From assembly GCF_036934945.1 (NCBI RefSeq), contig NW_027016727.1, positions 36,001-100,000 on the forward strand: a stretch of DNA of 64,000 nt, given 5' to 3'. Positions 1 through 11,386 of the stretch are shown here, piece by piece; the first letter of the stretch is position 1, and the number at the start of each line of letters is the position of its first letter. The notes below the pieces were generated by a model. That model made no database searches. It was not told the origin of the DNA and was given only the letters and a program-made list of their open reading frames with translations. The DNA is from Oncorhynchus masou masou (lineage: Eukaryota; Chordata; Actinopteri; Salmoniformes; Salmonidae). Made by a program: the position numbers and the translations under genes.

Positions 1-720
1 TTTTGCATTTCTGAAGGATTTTTGAGAATGTCAAATTTCTTATGACATTTGGCCCCCACAAAACATATGCCTTATGCACAAGCAAAAAAAACCCAAAACA
101 TTATGATAATAAAATATGACTAAAGTATGTTGATACAGTTCTTATACGTGTGTAACTGACACAAAATTCGAATTTTTTTCGAAAAACGGTCCAGAAAGCA
201 CTTTTTTAGGGGTGTGTGAAGTTTTTTATGAAATTTAATAATTTTTGACTTTTGACTTCTGACTTCCTATGAAATCATATTGCAGATGGACAAAACACAT
301 GCAATAATGCGCAAGTAAAAAAAAAAACATTATGATAATAAAATATGACTAAAGTATGTTGATACAGTTCTTATACGTGTGTAACTGACACAAAATTCGA
401 AAAAATTTCGAAAAACGGTCCAGAAAGCACTTTTTTAGGGGTGTGTGAAGTTTTTTATGAAATTTAATAATTTTTTACTTTTGACTTCTGACTTCCTATG
501 AAATCATATTGCAGATGGACAAAACACATGCAATAATGCGCAAGTAAAAATTTTTAAAAAATTATGATAATAAAATTGGACAAAAGTATTTTCATACAGT
601 TCTTATACATGTGTAATTGACAAAAAAAGCGAAAGAATTTCAAAAAACGGTCCAGAAAGCACTTTTTTAAGGGGTGATAAGTTTTTTTCAAAAAATCAAT
701 TTTTTCAAAATTTGGCTTTT
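1..720. repeat. Tandem repeat of about 230 bp, three copies
   Basis: Three diverged copies of an AT-rich unit are visible. The core CGGTCCAGAAAGCAC begins near 187, 416 and 648, giving spacings of 229 and 232 bp. Each copy also has a GATACAGTTCTTATAC-like segment upstream of the core. The array runs off the left edge, so the real copy number is unknown. I cannot name the family. Confidence 0.75.
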
Positions 721-977
721 GGATGTTGACTTGGAGTCCAATATCAATATGAAAAACCATGGTGGAGCGCACACGCCACCTGTTGGATTTTTGAAGTGTT
801 ACAACTGGCAATAGCCATATGGCATTTGAAGTAAACTTTGCATGAATCAGCGCCGCTTTGGGTGGTATTGGCCAATGTGTACATGGTTTGTCCTATGCCA
901 ATAATTTGCCATTCATTTTTGTCCACTACGGGGGTGAATTCCCTTACTCAGGAAAGGAGCTTATCAAGGCATCAAGC
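721..977. other. Unassigned sequence between tandem repeat and LINE
   Basis: No gene or named repeat could be recognised here. Short open frames exist on the minus strand but show no familiar domain or splice signals. It may be part of the same larger repeat as the 230-bp array. Confidence 0.4.
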
Positions 978-2300
978 TCATTGATGAACTCTCCGAGGAA
1001 CCTGGAGGGCGATAAATGATAAGGATGTTAAGCTTGAAAGGGCTGGTAACTGTGACAGCATGGAATTCAAAGGAGGCGATAGACAGATGGGTAAGGGGAG
1101 AAAGAGAGAATGACCACTTGGGAGAGATGAGGATCCCGGTGCCACCACCCCGCTGACCAGAAGCTCTCGGGAGTGCGAGAACACGTGGGCGGACGAAGAG
1201 AGAGCAGTAGGAGTAGCAGTGTTATCTGTGGTGATCCATGTTTCCGTCAGTGCCAAGAAGTCGAGGGACTGGAGGGAGGCATAGGCTGAGATGAACTCTG
1301 CCTTGTTGGCCGCAGATCGGCAGTTCCAGAGGCTACCGGAGACCTGGAACTCCACGTGGGTCGTGCGCGCTGGGACCACCAGATTAGGGTGGCCGCGGCC
1401 ACGCGGTGTGGAGCGTTTGTATGGTCTGTGCAGAGAGGAGAGAACAGGGATAGATAGACACATAGTTGACAGGCTACAGAAGAGGCTACGCTAATGCAAA
1501 GGAGATTGGAATGACAAGTGGACTACACGTCTCGAATGTTCAGAAAGTTAAGCTTACGTAGCAAGAATCTTATTGACTAAAATGATTGAAATAATACAGT
1601 ACTGCTGGCGTGGCTAGCTGGCAGTGGCTGCGTTGTTGACACTACACTAATCAAGTCGTTCCGTTGAGTGTAATAGTTTCTACAGTGCTGCTATTCGGGG
1701 GCTAGCTGGCTAGCTAGCAGTGTTGATTACGTTACGTTACGTTAAAAGAATGACAATAGCTGGCTAGCTAACCTAGAAAATCGCTCTAGACTACACAATT
1801 GTCTTTGATACAAAGACGGCTATGTAGCTAGCTAGCTACGATCAAACAAATCAAACCGTTGTACTGTAATGAAGTGAAATGAAAATGTGATACTACCTGT
1901 GGAGCGAAGCGGAATGTTGACCGGGTTGTTGAAGTTCTATTCGGTAGACGTTGGCTAGCTGTTTGCTAGCTAGCTAGCAGTATCTCCTACGTTAAGGACG
2001 ACAAATAGCTGGCTAGCTAACCTCGGTAAATTAAAGACAGCTATGTAGCTAGCTAACACTACACTAATCAAGTCGTTCAGTTGAGTGTAATAGTTTCTAC
2101 AGTGCTGGTATTCGGTGGACGTTAGCTAGCTGCTGGGCAGATAGCAGTGTAGACTACGTTAGGATGACGAAATACGATAATTACGCAATTATCTTTGATA
2201 CAAAGACGGCTATGTAGCTAGCTAAGAAGAAATTGCTAAGATTAGACAAATCAAACCGTTGTACTATAATGAAATGTAATGAAAAGTTATACTACCTGCG
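978..2300 (-). mobile_element. 5' part of a non-LTR retrotransposon: two 5' UTR monomers plus endonuclease start
   Basis: On the minus strand, 1463-978 reads as the start of an AP-type endonuclease with the motifs NCRSAANK and LTETW, typical of LINE ORF2. It is followed by a degenerate stretch. Upstream (1500-2300) the sequence is rich in GCTAGCTAG and holds a duplicated segment: TCAAACCGTTGTACT recurs at 1851 and 2251, exactly 400 bp apart, with other shared blocks. This arrangement resembles tandem 5' UTR promoter monomers of LINEs. That reading is inference; the duplication itself is seen directly. The copy is 3'-truncated. Confidence 0.6.
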
Positions 2301-2353
2301 GTACCTGCGGACCGAAGTGTAGATGCGACCCGCTCGCTCCAACCCGGAAGTCC

Positions 2354-3705
2354 TCACCCAGAACCCCACTGGACTGAGGAGCAGATCGGGACTGAAGGAC
2401 AGCTCAGGACTGAGGCAGATCGGGACTGAGAGAAAGCTCGGGAGTGAGAGAAAAGCTCGGGAGTGAGAAAGCTTGGGAGTGAGAGGAAGCTCAGGAGTGA
2501 GAGGAAGCTCAGGAGTGAGAGGAAGCTCAGGAGTGAGAGGAAGCTCAGGCAGGTTGATGGATCTACCAGATCCTGGCTGACTGTCGGATCCTGGCTGACT
2601 ATCAGATCTGGCAGATCCTGGCTGACTGGCGGATCCTGGCTGACTGTCGGATCCTGTCTGACGTGTGGATCCTGGCTGACTGGCGGATCCTGGCTGACTG
2701 GCAGATCCTGGCCAACTGGCAGATCCTGGCTGACTGGCGGATCTGGAAGAGTCTGGTTGACTAGCAGATCTGGAAGAGTCTGGCTGACTGGCAGATCTGG
2801 AAGAGTCTGGCTGACTGGCAGATCTGGAAGAGTCTGGCTGACTGGCAGATCTGGAAGAGTCTGGCTGACTGGCAAATCTGGAAGAGTCTGACTGACTGGC
2901 AAAGCTGGAAGAGTCTGGCTGACTGGTAGATCTGGAAGAGTCTGGCTGACTGGCAGATCTGGAAGAGTCTGGCTGACTGGCAGATCTGTAAGAGTCTGGC
3001 TGACTGGCAGATCTGGAAAAGTATGGCTGACTGGCAGATCTGGAAGAGTCTGGCTGACTGGCAGATCTGGAAGAGTCTGGCTGACTGGCAGATCTGGAAG
3101 AGTCTGGCTGACTGGCAGATCTGGAAGAGTCTGGCTGACTGGCAGATCTGGAAGAGTCTGGCTGTCTGGCAGATCTGGAAGAGTCTGGCTGACTGGCAGA
3201 TCTGGAAGAGTCTGGCTGACTGGCAGATCTGGAAGAGTCTGGCAGTCTGGCAGATCTGGAAGAGTCTGGCTGACTGGCAGATCTGGAAGAGTCTGTCTGT
3301 CTGGCAGATCTGGAAGAGTCTGGCTGACTGGCAGATCTGGAAGAGTCTGGCTGACTGGCAGATCTGGAAGAGTCTGGCTGACTCGCAACTCCATGCAGAC
3401 TGGCAACTCCATGCAGACTGGCAACTCTTGCTGCTCCAAGCAGACTGACAGCTCTGGCTGCCCCATGCAGACTGGCAGCTCTAGCTGCTCCATGCAGACT
3501 GGCAGCTCTGGCTGCTCCATGCAGACTGGCAGCTCTAGCTGCTCCATGCAGACTGGCAGCTCTAGCTGCTTCATGCAGACTGGCAGCTCTAGCTGCTCCA
3601 AGCAGACTGACAGCTCTGGCTGCCCCATGCAGACTGGCAGCTCTAGCTGCTCCATGCAGACTGGCAGCTCTAGCTGCTCCATGCAGACTGGCAGCTCAGG
3701 CTGCT
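2354..3705 (-). repeat. In-frame 27-bp and 18-bp minisatellite with a 442-codon open frame
   Basis: Two adjoining arrays have the same 27-bp period. One (about 2570-3390) has the unit GACTGGCAGATCTGG plus 12 bp and encodes SQTLPDLPV-type nonapeptides on the minus strand. The other (about 3390-3705) encodes CMEQLELPV-type nonapeptides. A shorter 18-bp array (about 2440-2550) encodes LLSFLS repeats. All periods are multiples of three, so the minus frame stays open from about 3682 to 2354. Salmonid LTR elements with such internal repeats are familiar to me, and an LTR-like end lies just upstream, so this is probably part of a retroelement rather than a host gene. The plus-strand open frames here are shadows. 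Confidence 0.7.
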
Positions 3706-3884
3706 CCGAACAGGCAGGAGGCTCCGGCAGCGCTGTAGAGGAGGAAGGCTACTACTACCCCTACTCAGCCGCAATCCCAAATACTACAAACCCCAATACG
3801 AAAATACAATATATAAACCCATGTCACACCCTGGCCTGACCAAATATATAACGAAAACACAAAATACAATGACCAAGGCGTGAC
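3706..3884 (-). mobile_element. Probable LTR-element end next to the minisatellite
   Basis: Read on the minus strand from 3884 the sequence begins TGTCACGCCTTGG and soon contains GGTCAGGCCAGGG, a start I associate with salmonid Gypsy-type LTRs. It runs into the 27-bp array. No matching second LTR was found in the window, so the element is partial or internally rearranged. Confidence 0.4.
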
Positions 3885-4858
3885 AACCTCGGTGTCTGGT
3901 TAGACTGTAAACTCTCCTTCCAGACTCACATTAGGCATCTCCAATCCAAAATTAAATCTAGAATCGGCTTCCTATTTTGCAAAAAAAAAAAACATCCTTC
4001 ACTCATTCTTCCAAACATACCTTCTTAAAACTGACTATCTAACCGATCCTTGACTTCGGCGATGTCATTTACAAAATAGCCTCCAACACTCTACTCAGTA
4101 AATTGGAGTGTCATCCATTTTGTCACCAAAGCCCCATATACTACCCACCACTGTGACCTGTATGCTCGTTGGCTGGCCCTCGCTTCATATTCATCGCCAA
4201 ACCCACTGGATCCAGGTCATCTATAAGTCTTTGCTAGGTAAAGCCCCTCATTATCTCAGCTCACTGTTCACCATCGCAGCACCCACCCGTAGCATGCACT
4301 CCTGCAGATATATTTCACTGGTCATCCCCAAAGCCAATTCCTTCTTTGGCTGCCTTTCCTTCCAGTTCTCTGCTGGCAATGACAGGAACAAATTGTAAAA
4401 ATCACTGAAACTGGAGACTCAATATCTCCCTCACTAACTTTAAGCACCAGCTGTCAGAGCAGCGTACAGATCATTGCACCTGTACATAGCCCGTCTGTTA
4501 ATAGCCCATCCAATTACCACAACCCCATATTGTTATTATTTTTTGCTTCTTTGCACCACAGTATCTCTCCTTGCACATTCATCATCTGCACATCTATCAC
4601 TCCAGTGTTTAATTGATTAATTTTAATTACTTCGCCACTACGGCCTATTTATTGCCTTACCTCCCTAATCTTACCTCATTTGCACACACTGTATAAATAC
4701 TTTTTTTTCTATTGTGTTATTGACTGTACGTTTGTTTATTCCATATGTAACTCTGTGTTGTTGTTTGTGTTGCACTGGTTTGCTTTATCTTGGCCAGGTC
4801 GCAGTTGTGAATGAGAACTTTTTCTCTACTGGCCTACCTGGTAGAATAAAAAATAAAA
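3885..4858 (+). mobile_element. L2-like LINE, 3' part of ORF2 and 3' UTR, degenerate
   Basis: The first part translates, with frameshifts, as the C-terminal region of a LINE reverse transcriptase protein (LGVWLD near the start, then a SKIKSRIGFL-like block). The end carries the common salmonid LINE tail with a GTTGTGAATGAGAAC motif and an AATAAAAAATAAA terminus near 4845-4858. The copy is 5'-truncated and has several stops, so it is inactive. The clade call (L2/CR1-like) is by general resemblance only. Confidence 0.6.
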
Positions 4859-5112
4859 TGTACATACAGTATCTACCTCAATTACCCCTGCACATCGACT
4901 CGGATCCAGTACCCAGTGAATATAGCCAAGTTATCGTTACTCATTGTGTATTTATTATTACTTTTATTATTACATGTTTAATTTGCAATTATTTCTCTGT
5001 TTTCTTTCTTTTTGCATTGTTGGGAAGGACAGTTAGTAAGCGTTTCACTGATAGTCTACACCTGTTGTTTATAAAACATTTGACAAATACAATAATATTT
5101 TATTTAATCCCT
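4859..5112 (+). mobile_element. LINE 3' UTR fragment
   Basis: This contains the salmonid LINE tail pattern CACATCGACTCGG, then TATAGCCAAGTTATCG, then AGTTAGTAAGCGTTTCAC and CTACACCTGTTGTTTAT, ending in ACAAATACAATAATATTTTATTT. It carries no coding part. It is probably the truncated 3' end of an insertion of a second LINE family. Confidence 0.5.
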
Positions 5113-5469
5113 CAATTGTTACTGAAACAGGGGCTGGGAATACACTTTGTTATTGTTTCTACTGCTGATTGCCTACTTAAAAATACTGTAATATTCACAA
5201 AACAACACCCATTGTCTTATTCCCATGTCTGTGATCTGGCTATCATCGTTTAAGACTGTCTGAGAGATATATGAAAGCTGAGGAAAACATCAGAGATGAC
5301 CACGCAATAATTGTGTATGATCTTTTATGTAGAAAACCCTTAAGAATATTTTCCACCAAGTTACTTCATTCCTCAGTGGCAACATGTACAGACACAAACA
5401 TGGCGAATGGGATACAGTTGTATTTTCAGTGGGATAACACATTTTTATTATCTCAAAGACACCAGAATG

Positions 5470-5790
5470 CCTTTCCAAGGGGTCTTGAGTGATCCATCCT
5501 GACAAGTCCTGACTTAAATTTGCATGAAAATCAGAGACAAGGTTTGAATATTTCTGTCCATCAATGACCACCACATAAATGTATTGAGCTTGAGCAATTT
5601 TGACAAAAATATTGGATAAAATGTAATAATAGTTGTGCAAAGTTGGTACAATATTATTCAAAATGATTCATAGCTGTAATGGATACCAAATGTGCTTCCA
5701 CCAACGTTTACTCTGGGGGTATGAAGACTTACAAAATGTTTCTATCATTTTTCTTTACCTTTTAAATTGTGGAGTAGGTCGTGTAGATCG
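5470..5790 (+). mobile_element. Tc1/mariner remnant, transposase C-terminal end and 3' flank
   Basis: The stretch resembles the end of a salmonid Tc1 transposase gene (a diverged CCTGACTTAAATTTGCATGAAAATC block) followed by GCTGTAATGGATACC and GGGGGTATGAAGACTTA, the usual lead-in to the right terminal repeat. All frames are broken. It looks like the same subfamily as the isolated left end at 13612. Confidence 0.45.
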
Positions 5791-5837
5791 GATTATTCCA
5801 TTTGAGATGAAATGTTAACGAAGCAAAATGTGAACAC

Positions 5838-6591
5838 TGTCCCAGGGGTGTGGAGAGTTTCACTACCGACTTTATATGTATTGTGATAGTTCAGTGACCA
5901 GCCGGAGGAAGACAACATGACAGCTCCCTCCTCGGGTGACAGGTACTCAGTTTAAAGCCAACTAATGCCTATCTGGGCCCACTTGATGTCTCCCTCTTTA
6001 TTGGTGTGCCAGGAGATGAACTCGGGGTGGATTGGGAGCAGACACGTGGACCTGTGAGGACGTCGGCCCTTCCTACCGCAGAGAAAGCTTCTTTGTCTGA
6101 GACACCCTGGCTCTATGTTAAAGGAGGCAGGGTATAGATAGAGGGAAGGTTTTCCCCCTGTAAATATTATGTGTCGACAAGGAGAGCCGTTTGTTGTTTT
6201 GTGTTCCCTTTTTGGCCATGGCCTTTTGTTCAGCTACTTAGCTTATGTTTATTCTATTTTTTGTTGTTGTTTCAGTGTTGGACGCTACCTTGTACTGGAA
6301 TTATTTGTTTGGGCGAAATAACCTGTTTAGTGACAATGGAAAAGGAACCACAATCACTGCCTCTGGCCTGTTCATGACATGGCTCCCGCCTGTGTTGGGG
6401 TGTTTCGGACTAGCTGATCCATCACAACTGGTGGAGAATGCAGGCACCCTGAGGCAAGACCACAATCAATCCCCTTTTCGGTGGCTGTGATTCTTTTTAT
6501 CTAACAGAAGCCCACTACACCCACTGACAGGCATGAGCGAAGAGTTGCTACGCCAGCTAACGGACTGCGTCATCGAACCAACAGGAGACAC
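5838..6591 (+). mobile_element. Possible Gypsy-type LTR, primer site and leader
   Basis: A TG...CA bounded block (about 5838-6428) ends in CCATCACA and is followed within 2 bp by TGGTGGAGAATGC. That starts with TGG, as a tRNA primer-binding site would. At 6534 an ATG opens a short frame (MSEELLRQL...) like a Gag start, cut after about 20 codons by the LINE at 6592. The assignment rests on layout and general resemblance, and the tRNA is not identified. Confidence 0.35.
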
Positions 6592-6911
6592 TAGACAAAT
6601 CAAATCAAATGTTATTTGTCACATACACATGGTTAGCAGATGTTAATGTGAGTGTAGCGAAATGCTTGTGCTTCTAGTTCCTACAATGCAGAAATAACCA
6701 ACCAGTAATCTAACCTAACAATTCCACAATTCCACAGTGGCTCGGGTGGTTGTTGTCCTTGATGATCTTTATGGCCTTCCTGTGACATTGGGTGGTGTAG
6801 GTGTCCTGGAGGGCAGGTAGTTGGCCCCCAGTGATGCATTGTGCAGACCTCATTACCCTCTGGAGAGCCTTACGGTTGTGGGCGGAGCAGTTGCTGTACC
6901 AGGCGGTGATA
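6592..6911 (-). mobile_element. Outer LINE copy, 3' end (left piece)
   Basis: On the minus strand this is the 3' end of a LINE family seen several times in the window. It has an AAATC-repeat tail at 6596-6608, the 3' UTR block (TTTGTCACATACACATGG), then a jump at about 6735 into the ORF2 end, so about 0.7 kb of 3' sequence is deleted. The piece stops at TGATA (6907-6911), where a second copy of the same family is inserted. It resumes at 9975. Confidence 0.75.
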
Positions 6912-9900
6912 AATCAAATCAAATCAAATCAAATTTTATTTGTCACATACACATGGTTAGCAGATGTTAATGCGAGTGTAGCGAAATGCTTGTGCTTCTA
7001 ATTCCGACAATGCCGTAATAACCAACAAGTAATCTAACTAACAATTCCTAAACTACTGTTTTATACACAGTGTAAGGGGATAAAGAATATGTACATAAGG
7101 ATATATGAATGAGTGATGGTACAGAGCAGCATAGGCAAGATACAGTAGATGGTATCGGGTACAGTATATACATATGAGATGAGTATGTAAACAAAGTGGC
7201 ATAGTTAAAGTGGCTAGGGATACATGTATTACATAAGGATGCAGTCGATGATATAGAGTACAGTATATACGTATGCATATGAGATGAATAATGTAGGGTA
7301 ACATTATATAAGGTAGCATTGTTTAAAGTGGCTAGTGATATTTTACATCATTTCCCATCAATTCCCATTATTAAAGTGGCTGGAGTTGAGTCAGTGTCAG
7401 TGTGTTGGCAGCAGCCACTCAATGTTAGTGGTGGCTGTTTAACAGTCTAATGGCCTTGAGATAGAAGCTGTTTTTCAGTCTCTCAGTCCCAGCTTTGATG
7501 CACCTGTACTGACCTCGCCTTCTGGATGATAGCGGGGTGAACAGGCAGTGGCTCGGGTGGTTGATGTCCTTGATGATCTTTATGGCCTTCCTGTAACATC
7601 GGGTGGTGTAGGTGTCCTGGAGGGCAGGTAGTTTGCCCCCGATGATGCGTTGTGCAGACCTCACTACCCTCTGGAGAGCCTTACGGTTGAGGGCGGAGCA
7701 GTTGCCGTACCAGGCGGTGATACAGCCCGCCAGGATGCTCTTGATTGTGCATCTGTAGAAGTTTGTGAGTGCTTTTGGTGACAAGCCGAATTTCTTCAGC
7801 CTCCTGAGGTTGAAGAGGCGCTGCTGCGCCTTCTTCACGATGCTGTCTGTGTGAGTGGACCAATTCAGTTCGTCTGTGATGTGTATGCCGAGGAACTTAA
7901 AACTTGCTACTCTCTCCACTACTGTTCCATCGATGTGGATAGGGGTGTTCCCTCTGCTGTTTCCTGAAGTCCACAATCATCTCCTTAGTTTTGTTGACGT
8001 TGAGTGTGAGGTTATTTTCCTGACACCACACTCCGAGGGCCCTCACCTCCTCCCTGTAGGCCGTCTCGTCGTTGTTGGTAATCAAGCCTATCACTGTTGT
8101 GTCGTCCGCAAACTTGATGATTGAGTTGGAGGCGTGCGTGGCCACGCAGTCGTGGGTGAACAGGGATTACAGAATAGGGCTCAGAACGCACCCTTGTGGG
8201 GCCCCAGTGTTGAGGATCAGCGGGGGAGGAGATGTTGTTACCTACCCTCACCACCTGGGGGCGGCCCGTCAGGAAGTCCAGTACCCAGTTGCACAGGGCG
8301 GGGTCGAGACCCAGGGTCTCGAGCTTGATGACGAGCTTGGAGGGTACTATGGTGTTGAATGCCGAGCTGTAGTCGATGAACAGCATTCTCACATAGGTAT
8401 TCCTCTTCTCCAGATGGGTTAGGGCAGTGTGCAGTGTGGTTGAGATTGCATCGTCTGTGGACCTATTTGAGCGGTAAGCAAATTGGAGTGGGTCTAGGGT
8501 GTCAGGTAGGGTGGAGGTGATATGGTCCTTGACTAGTCTCTCAAAGCACTTCATGATGACGGAAGTGAGTGCTACGGGCGGTAGTCGTTTAGCTCAGTTA
8601 CCTTAGCTTTCTTGGGAACAGGAACGATGGTGGCCGTCTTGAAGCATGTGGGAACAGCAGACTGGTATAGGGATTGATTGAATATGTCCGTAAACACACC
8701 AGCCAGCTGGTCTGCGCATGCTCTGAGGGCGCGGCTGGGGATGCAGTCTGGGCCTGCAGCCTTGCGAGGGTTAACACGTTTAAATGTTTTACTCACCTCG
8801 GCTGCAGTGAAGGAGAGACCGCATTTTTCCGTTGCAGGCAGTGTCAGTGGCACTGTATTGTCCTCAAAGCGGGCAAAAAAGTTATTTAGTCTGCCTGGGA
8901 GCAAGACATCCTGGTCCGTGACTGGGCTGGATTTCTTCCTGTAGTCCGTGATTGACTGTAGACCCTGCCACATGCCTCTTGTGTCTGAGCCGTTGAAATG
9001 GGAATCTACTTTGTCTCTGTACTGACGCTTAGCTTGTTTGATAGCCTTACGGAGGGAATAGCTGCATTGTTTGTATTCAGTCATGTTACCAGACACCTTG
9101 CCCTGATTGAAAGCAGTGGTTCGCGCTTTCAGTTTCACGCGAATGCTGCCATCAATCCAAGGTTTCTGGTTAGGGAATGTTTTAATCGTTGCTATGGGAA
9201 CGACATCTTCAACGCACGTTCTAATGAACTCAAGACACCGAATCAGCGTATTCGTCAATGTTGTTATTTGACGCAATACGAAACATGTCCCAGTCCACGT
9301 GATGGAAGCAGTCTTGGAGTGTGGAGTCAGCTTGGTCGGACCAGCGTTGGACAGACCTCAGCGTGGGAGCTTCTTTTTTTAGCTTTTGTCTGTAGGCAGG
9401 TATCAGCAAAATGGAGTCGTGGTCAGCTTTTCCGAAAGGGGGCGGGGCAGGGCCTTATATGCGTCGCGGAAGTTAGAGTAACAGTGATCCAAGGTTTTTC
9501 CGCCCTGGTTGCGCAATCGATATGCTGATAACATTTAGGGAGTCTTGTTTTCAGATTAGCCTTGTTAAAATCCCCAACAACGATGAATGCAGCCTTCGGA
9601 TAAATGGTTTCCAGTTTGCAAAGAGTTAAATAAAGTTCGTTTCAGAGCCATCAATGTGTCTGCTTGGGGGATATATACGGCTGTGATTATAATCGAAGAG
9701 AATTCTCTTGGTAGATAATGCGATCTACATTTGATTGTGAGGAATTCTAAATTAGGTGAACAGAAGGATTTGAGTTCCTGTATGTTTCTTTCATCGCACC
9801 AGGCCTCGTTAGCCATAAGACATACACCCCACCCCTCTTCTTACCAGAAAGGTGTTTGTTTCTGTCGGCGCGATGCGTGGAGAAACCCGTTGGCTGCACC

Positions 9901-9974
9901 GCTTCGGATAGCGTCTCTCCAGTGAGCCATGTTTCCGTGAAGCACAGAACGTTACAGTCTCTGATGTCCCTCTC
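6912..9974 (-). mobile_element. Nested 5'-truncated LINE with reverse transcriptase ORF2
   Basis: About 3.06 kb, minus strand, flanked on both sides by TGATA (6907-6911 and 9975-9979), which reads as a target-site duplication. From its 5' (right) end it shows part of an AP endonuclease (FTETWLTGE near 9950), a linker, and reverse transcriptase with GAPQGCVLSP-like and FADDT motifs (near 8100-8250). The ORF2 C-terminus ends near 7425. A 3' UTR and an AAATC-repeat tail (6912-6937) follow. ORF2 is split over several frames by small indels, so it is not active. The clade lies in the Jockey/CR1/L2/Rex group by motif and is not resolved. Confidence 0.8.
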
Positions 9975-11080
9975 TGATACAGCCCGACAGGATGCTCTCG
10001 ATTGTGCATCTGTAAAAGTTTGTGGGTGCTTTTGGTGACAAGCCAAATTTCTTCAGCCTCCTGAGTTTGAAGAGGCACTGCTGCGCCTTCTTCACCACGC
10101 TGTCTGTGTGGGTGGACCAATTCAGTTTGTCCATGATGTGTACGCCGAGGAACTTAAAACTACCCTCTCCACTACTGTCCCGTCGATGTGGATAGGGTGC
10201 TCCTCAGCTGTTTCCTGAAGTCCACGATCATCTCCTTTGTTTTGTTGACGCTGAGTGTGAGGTTATTTTCCTGACACCACACTCTGAGGGCCCTCACCTC
10301 TTCCCTGTAGGGAATCTCGTCGTTGTTGGTAATCAAGCCTACCACTGTAGTGTCATCTGCAAACTTGATGATTGAGTTGGAGGCGTGCATGGCCACGCAC
10401 CGTGGGTGAACAGGGAGTACAGGAGAGGGCTCAGAACGCACCCTTCTGGGGCCCCAGTGTTTAGGATCAACAGGGTGGAGATGTTACCTCCCCTCACCAC
10501 CTGGGGCGGCCTGTCAGGAAGTCCAGTACCCAGTTGCACAGGGCAGGGGTATTCGCGCAAATGCTGCCACTAATCCACGGTTTCTGGGTTGGGAATGTTT
10601 TAATAGTTGCTGTGGGTACGACATCGCAGATGCACTTGCTAATAAACTCGGTCACTGAATCAGCGTATTTGTCAATGTTGTTGTTTGACGCAGAGCGGAA
10701 CATATCCCAATCCACGTGATGGAAGCAATCTTGAAGCGTGGAATCAGATTGGTCGGACCAGCGTTGAACAGACCTAAGCGCGGGAGCTTCCAATTTTAGT
10801 CTGTCTATAGGCTGGGAGCAACAAAATGGAGTCGTGGTCAGCTTTTCCAAAAGGAGTGCGGGGGTGGGCCTTATATGCGTTACGGAAGTTAGAATAACAA
10901 TGATCCAGGGTTTTACCAGCCCTGGTAGCACAATCAATATGCTGATACAATTTAGGAAGTCTTGTTTTCAGATTAGACTTGTTAAAATCCCCAGCTTGCA
11001 CAAGGATAGTCTGCTGTACATTGTTTAAGTCAACGCGGTTGTGCAACCCAGTAATAGATCTTCGTACAAAGTATTTCAAG
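9975..11080 (-). mobile_element. Outer LINE copy, ORF2 part (right piece)
   Basis: Sequence resumes exactly where 6911 stopped (TGATA then CAGCCCGACAGG), so it is the other half of the split LINE. It reads on the minus strand through the ORF2 C-terminus and the FADDT reverse transcriptase motif (near 10360). A jump at about 10550 skips the middle of the protein, and the sequence then continues in the linker and endonuclease end (GDFNKSNLKTRLPK near 11000). The copy is therefore 5'-truncated, internally deleted and frame-broken. Confidence 0.75.
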
Positions 11081-11386
11081 ATCTCCAGCTTTATAGGGCA
11101 AGTGTAAAACTATCAATTTGACATGAGGTCTTTCCATTCCAAATACATTTGGAGAGCAGGCCATTTATTTTACATAAAACGTTGGATGGAATTGAAACTG
11201 GCAGGGCTTGGAAAAAATCTATCAACATTTGAAATATATTAATTTTGATTATGTTGAACATACCTAACATAGAAATAGGGAGATTTCTTCATCTCTGAAG
11301 ATAGGATTCAATCTTATCTATTAAAGGAAAGTAATTGATTTTAAATGCCAAATCCAGACTGCATGGCATCAGTACAGCCAGGTATT
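11081..11386 (-). mobile_element. TX1/L1-like LINE fragment, C-terminal RT region
   Basis: On the minus strand the sequence translates to a block with PLIDKIES, LPISMLG and CIWNGK, matching the conserved region after the reverse transcriptase domain of L1/TX1 proteins. There are stops and shifts. Only this short piece is present. Confidence 0.55.

Noticed and set aside
2354..3705. CRISPR-like array
   Set aside because: Units are contiguous 27-bp repeats without unique spacers, in a vertebrate genome. It is a minisatellite.
7425..11079. Several 80-230 codon open frames on both strands as possible host genes
   Set aside because: Minus-strand frames are pieces of LINE ORF2; plus-strand ones are their shadows.
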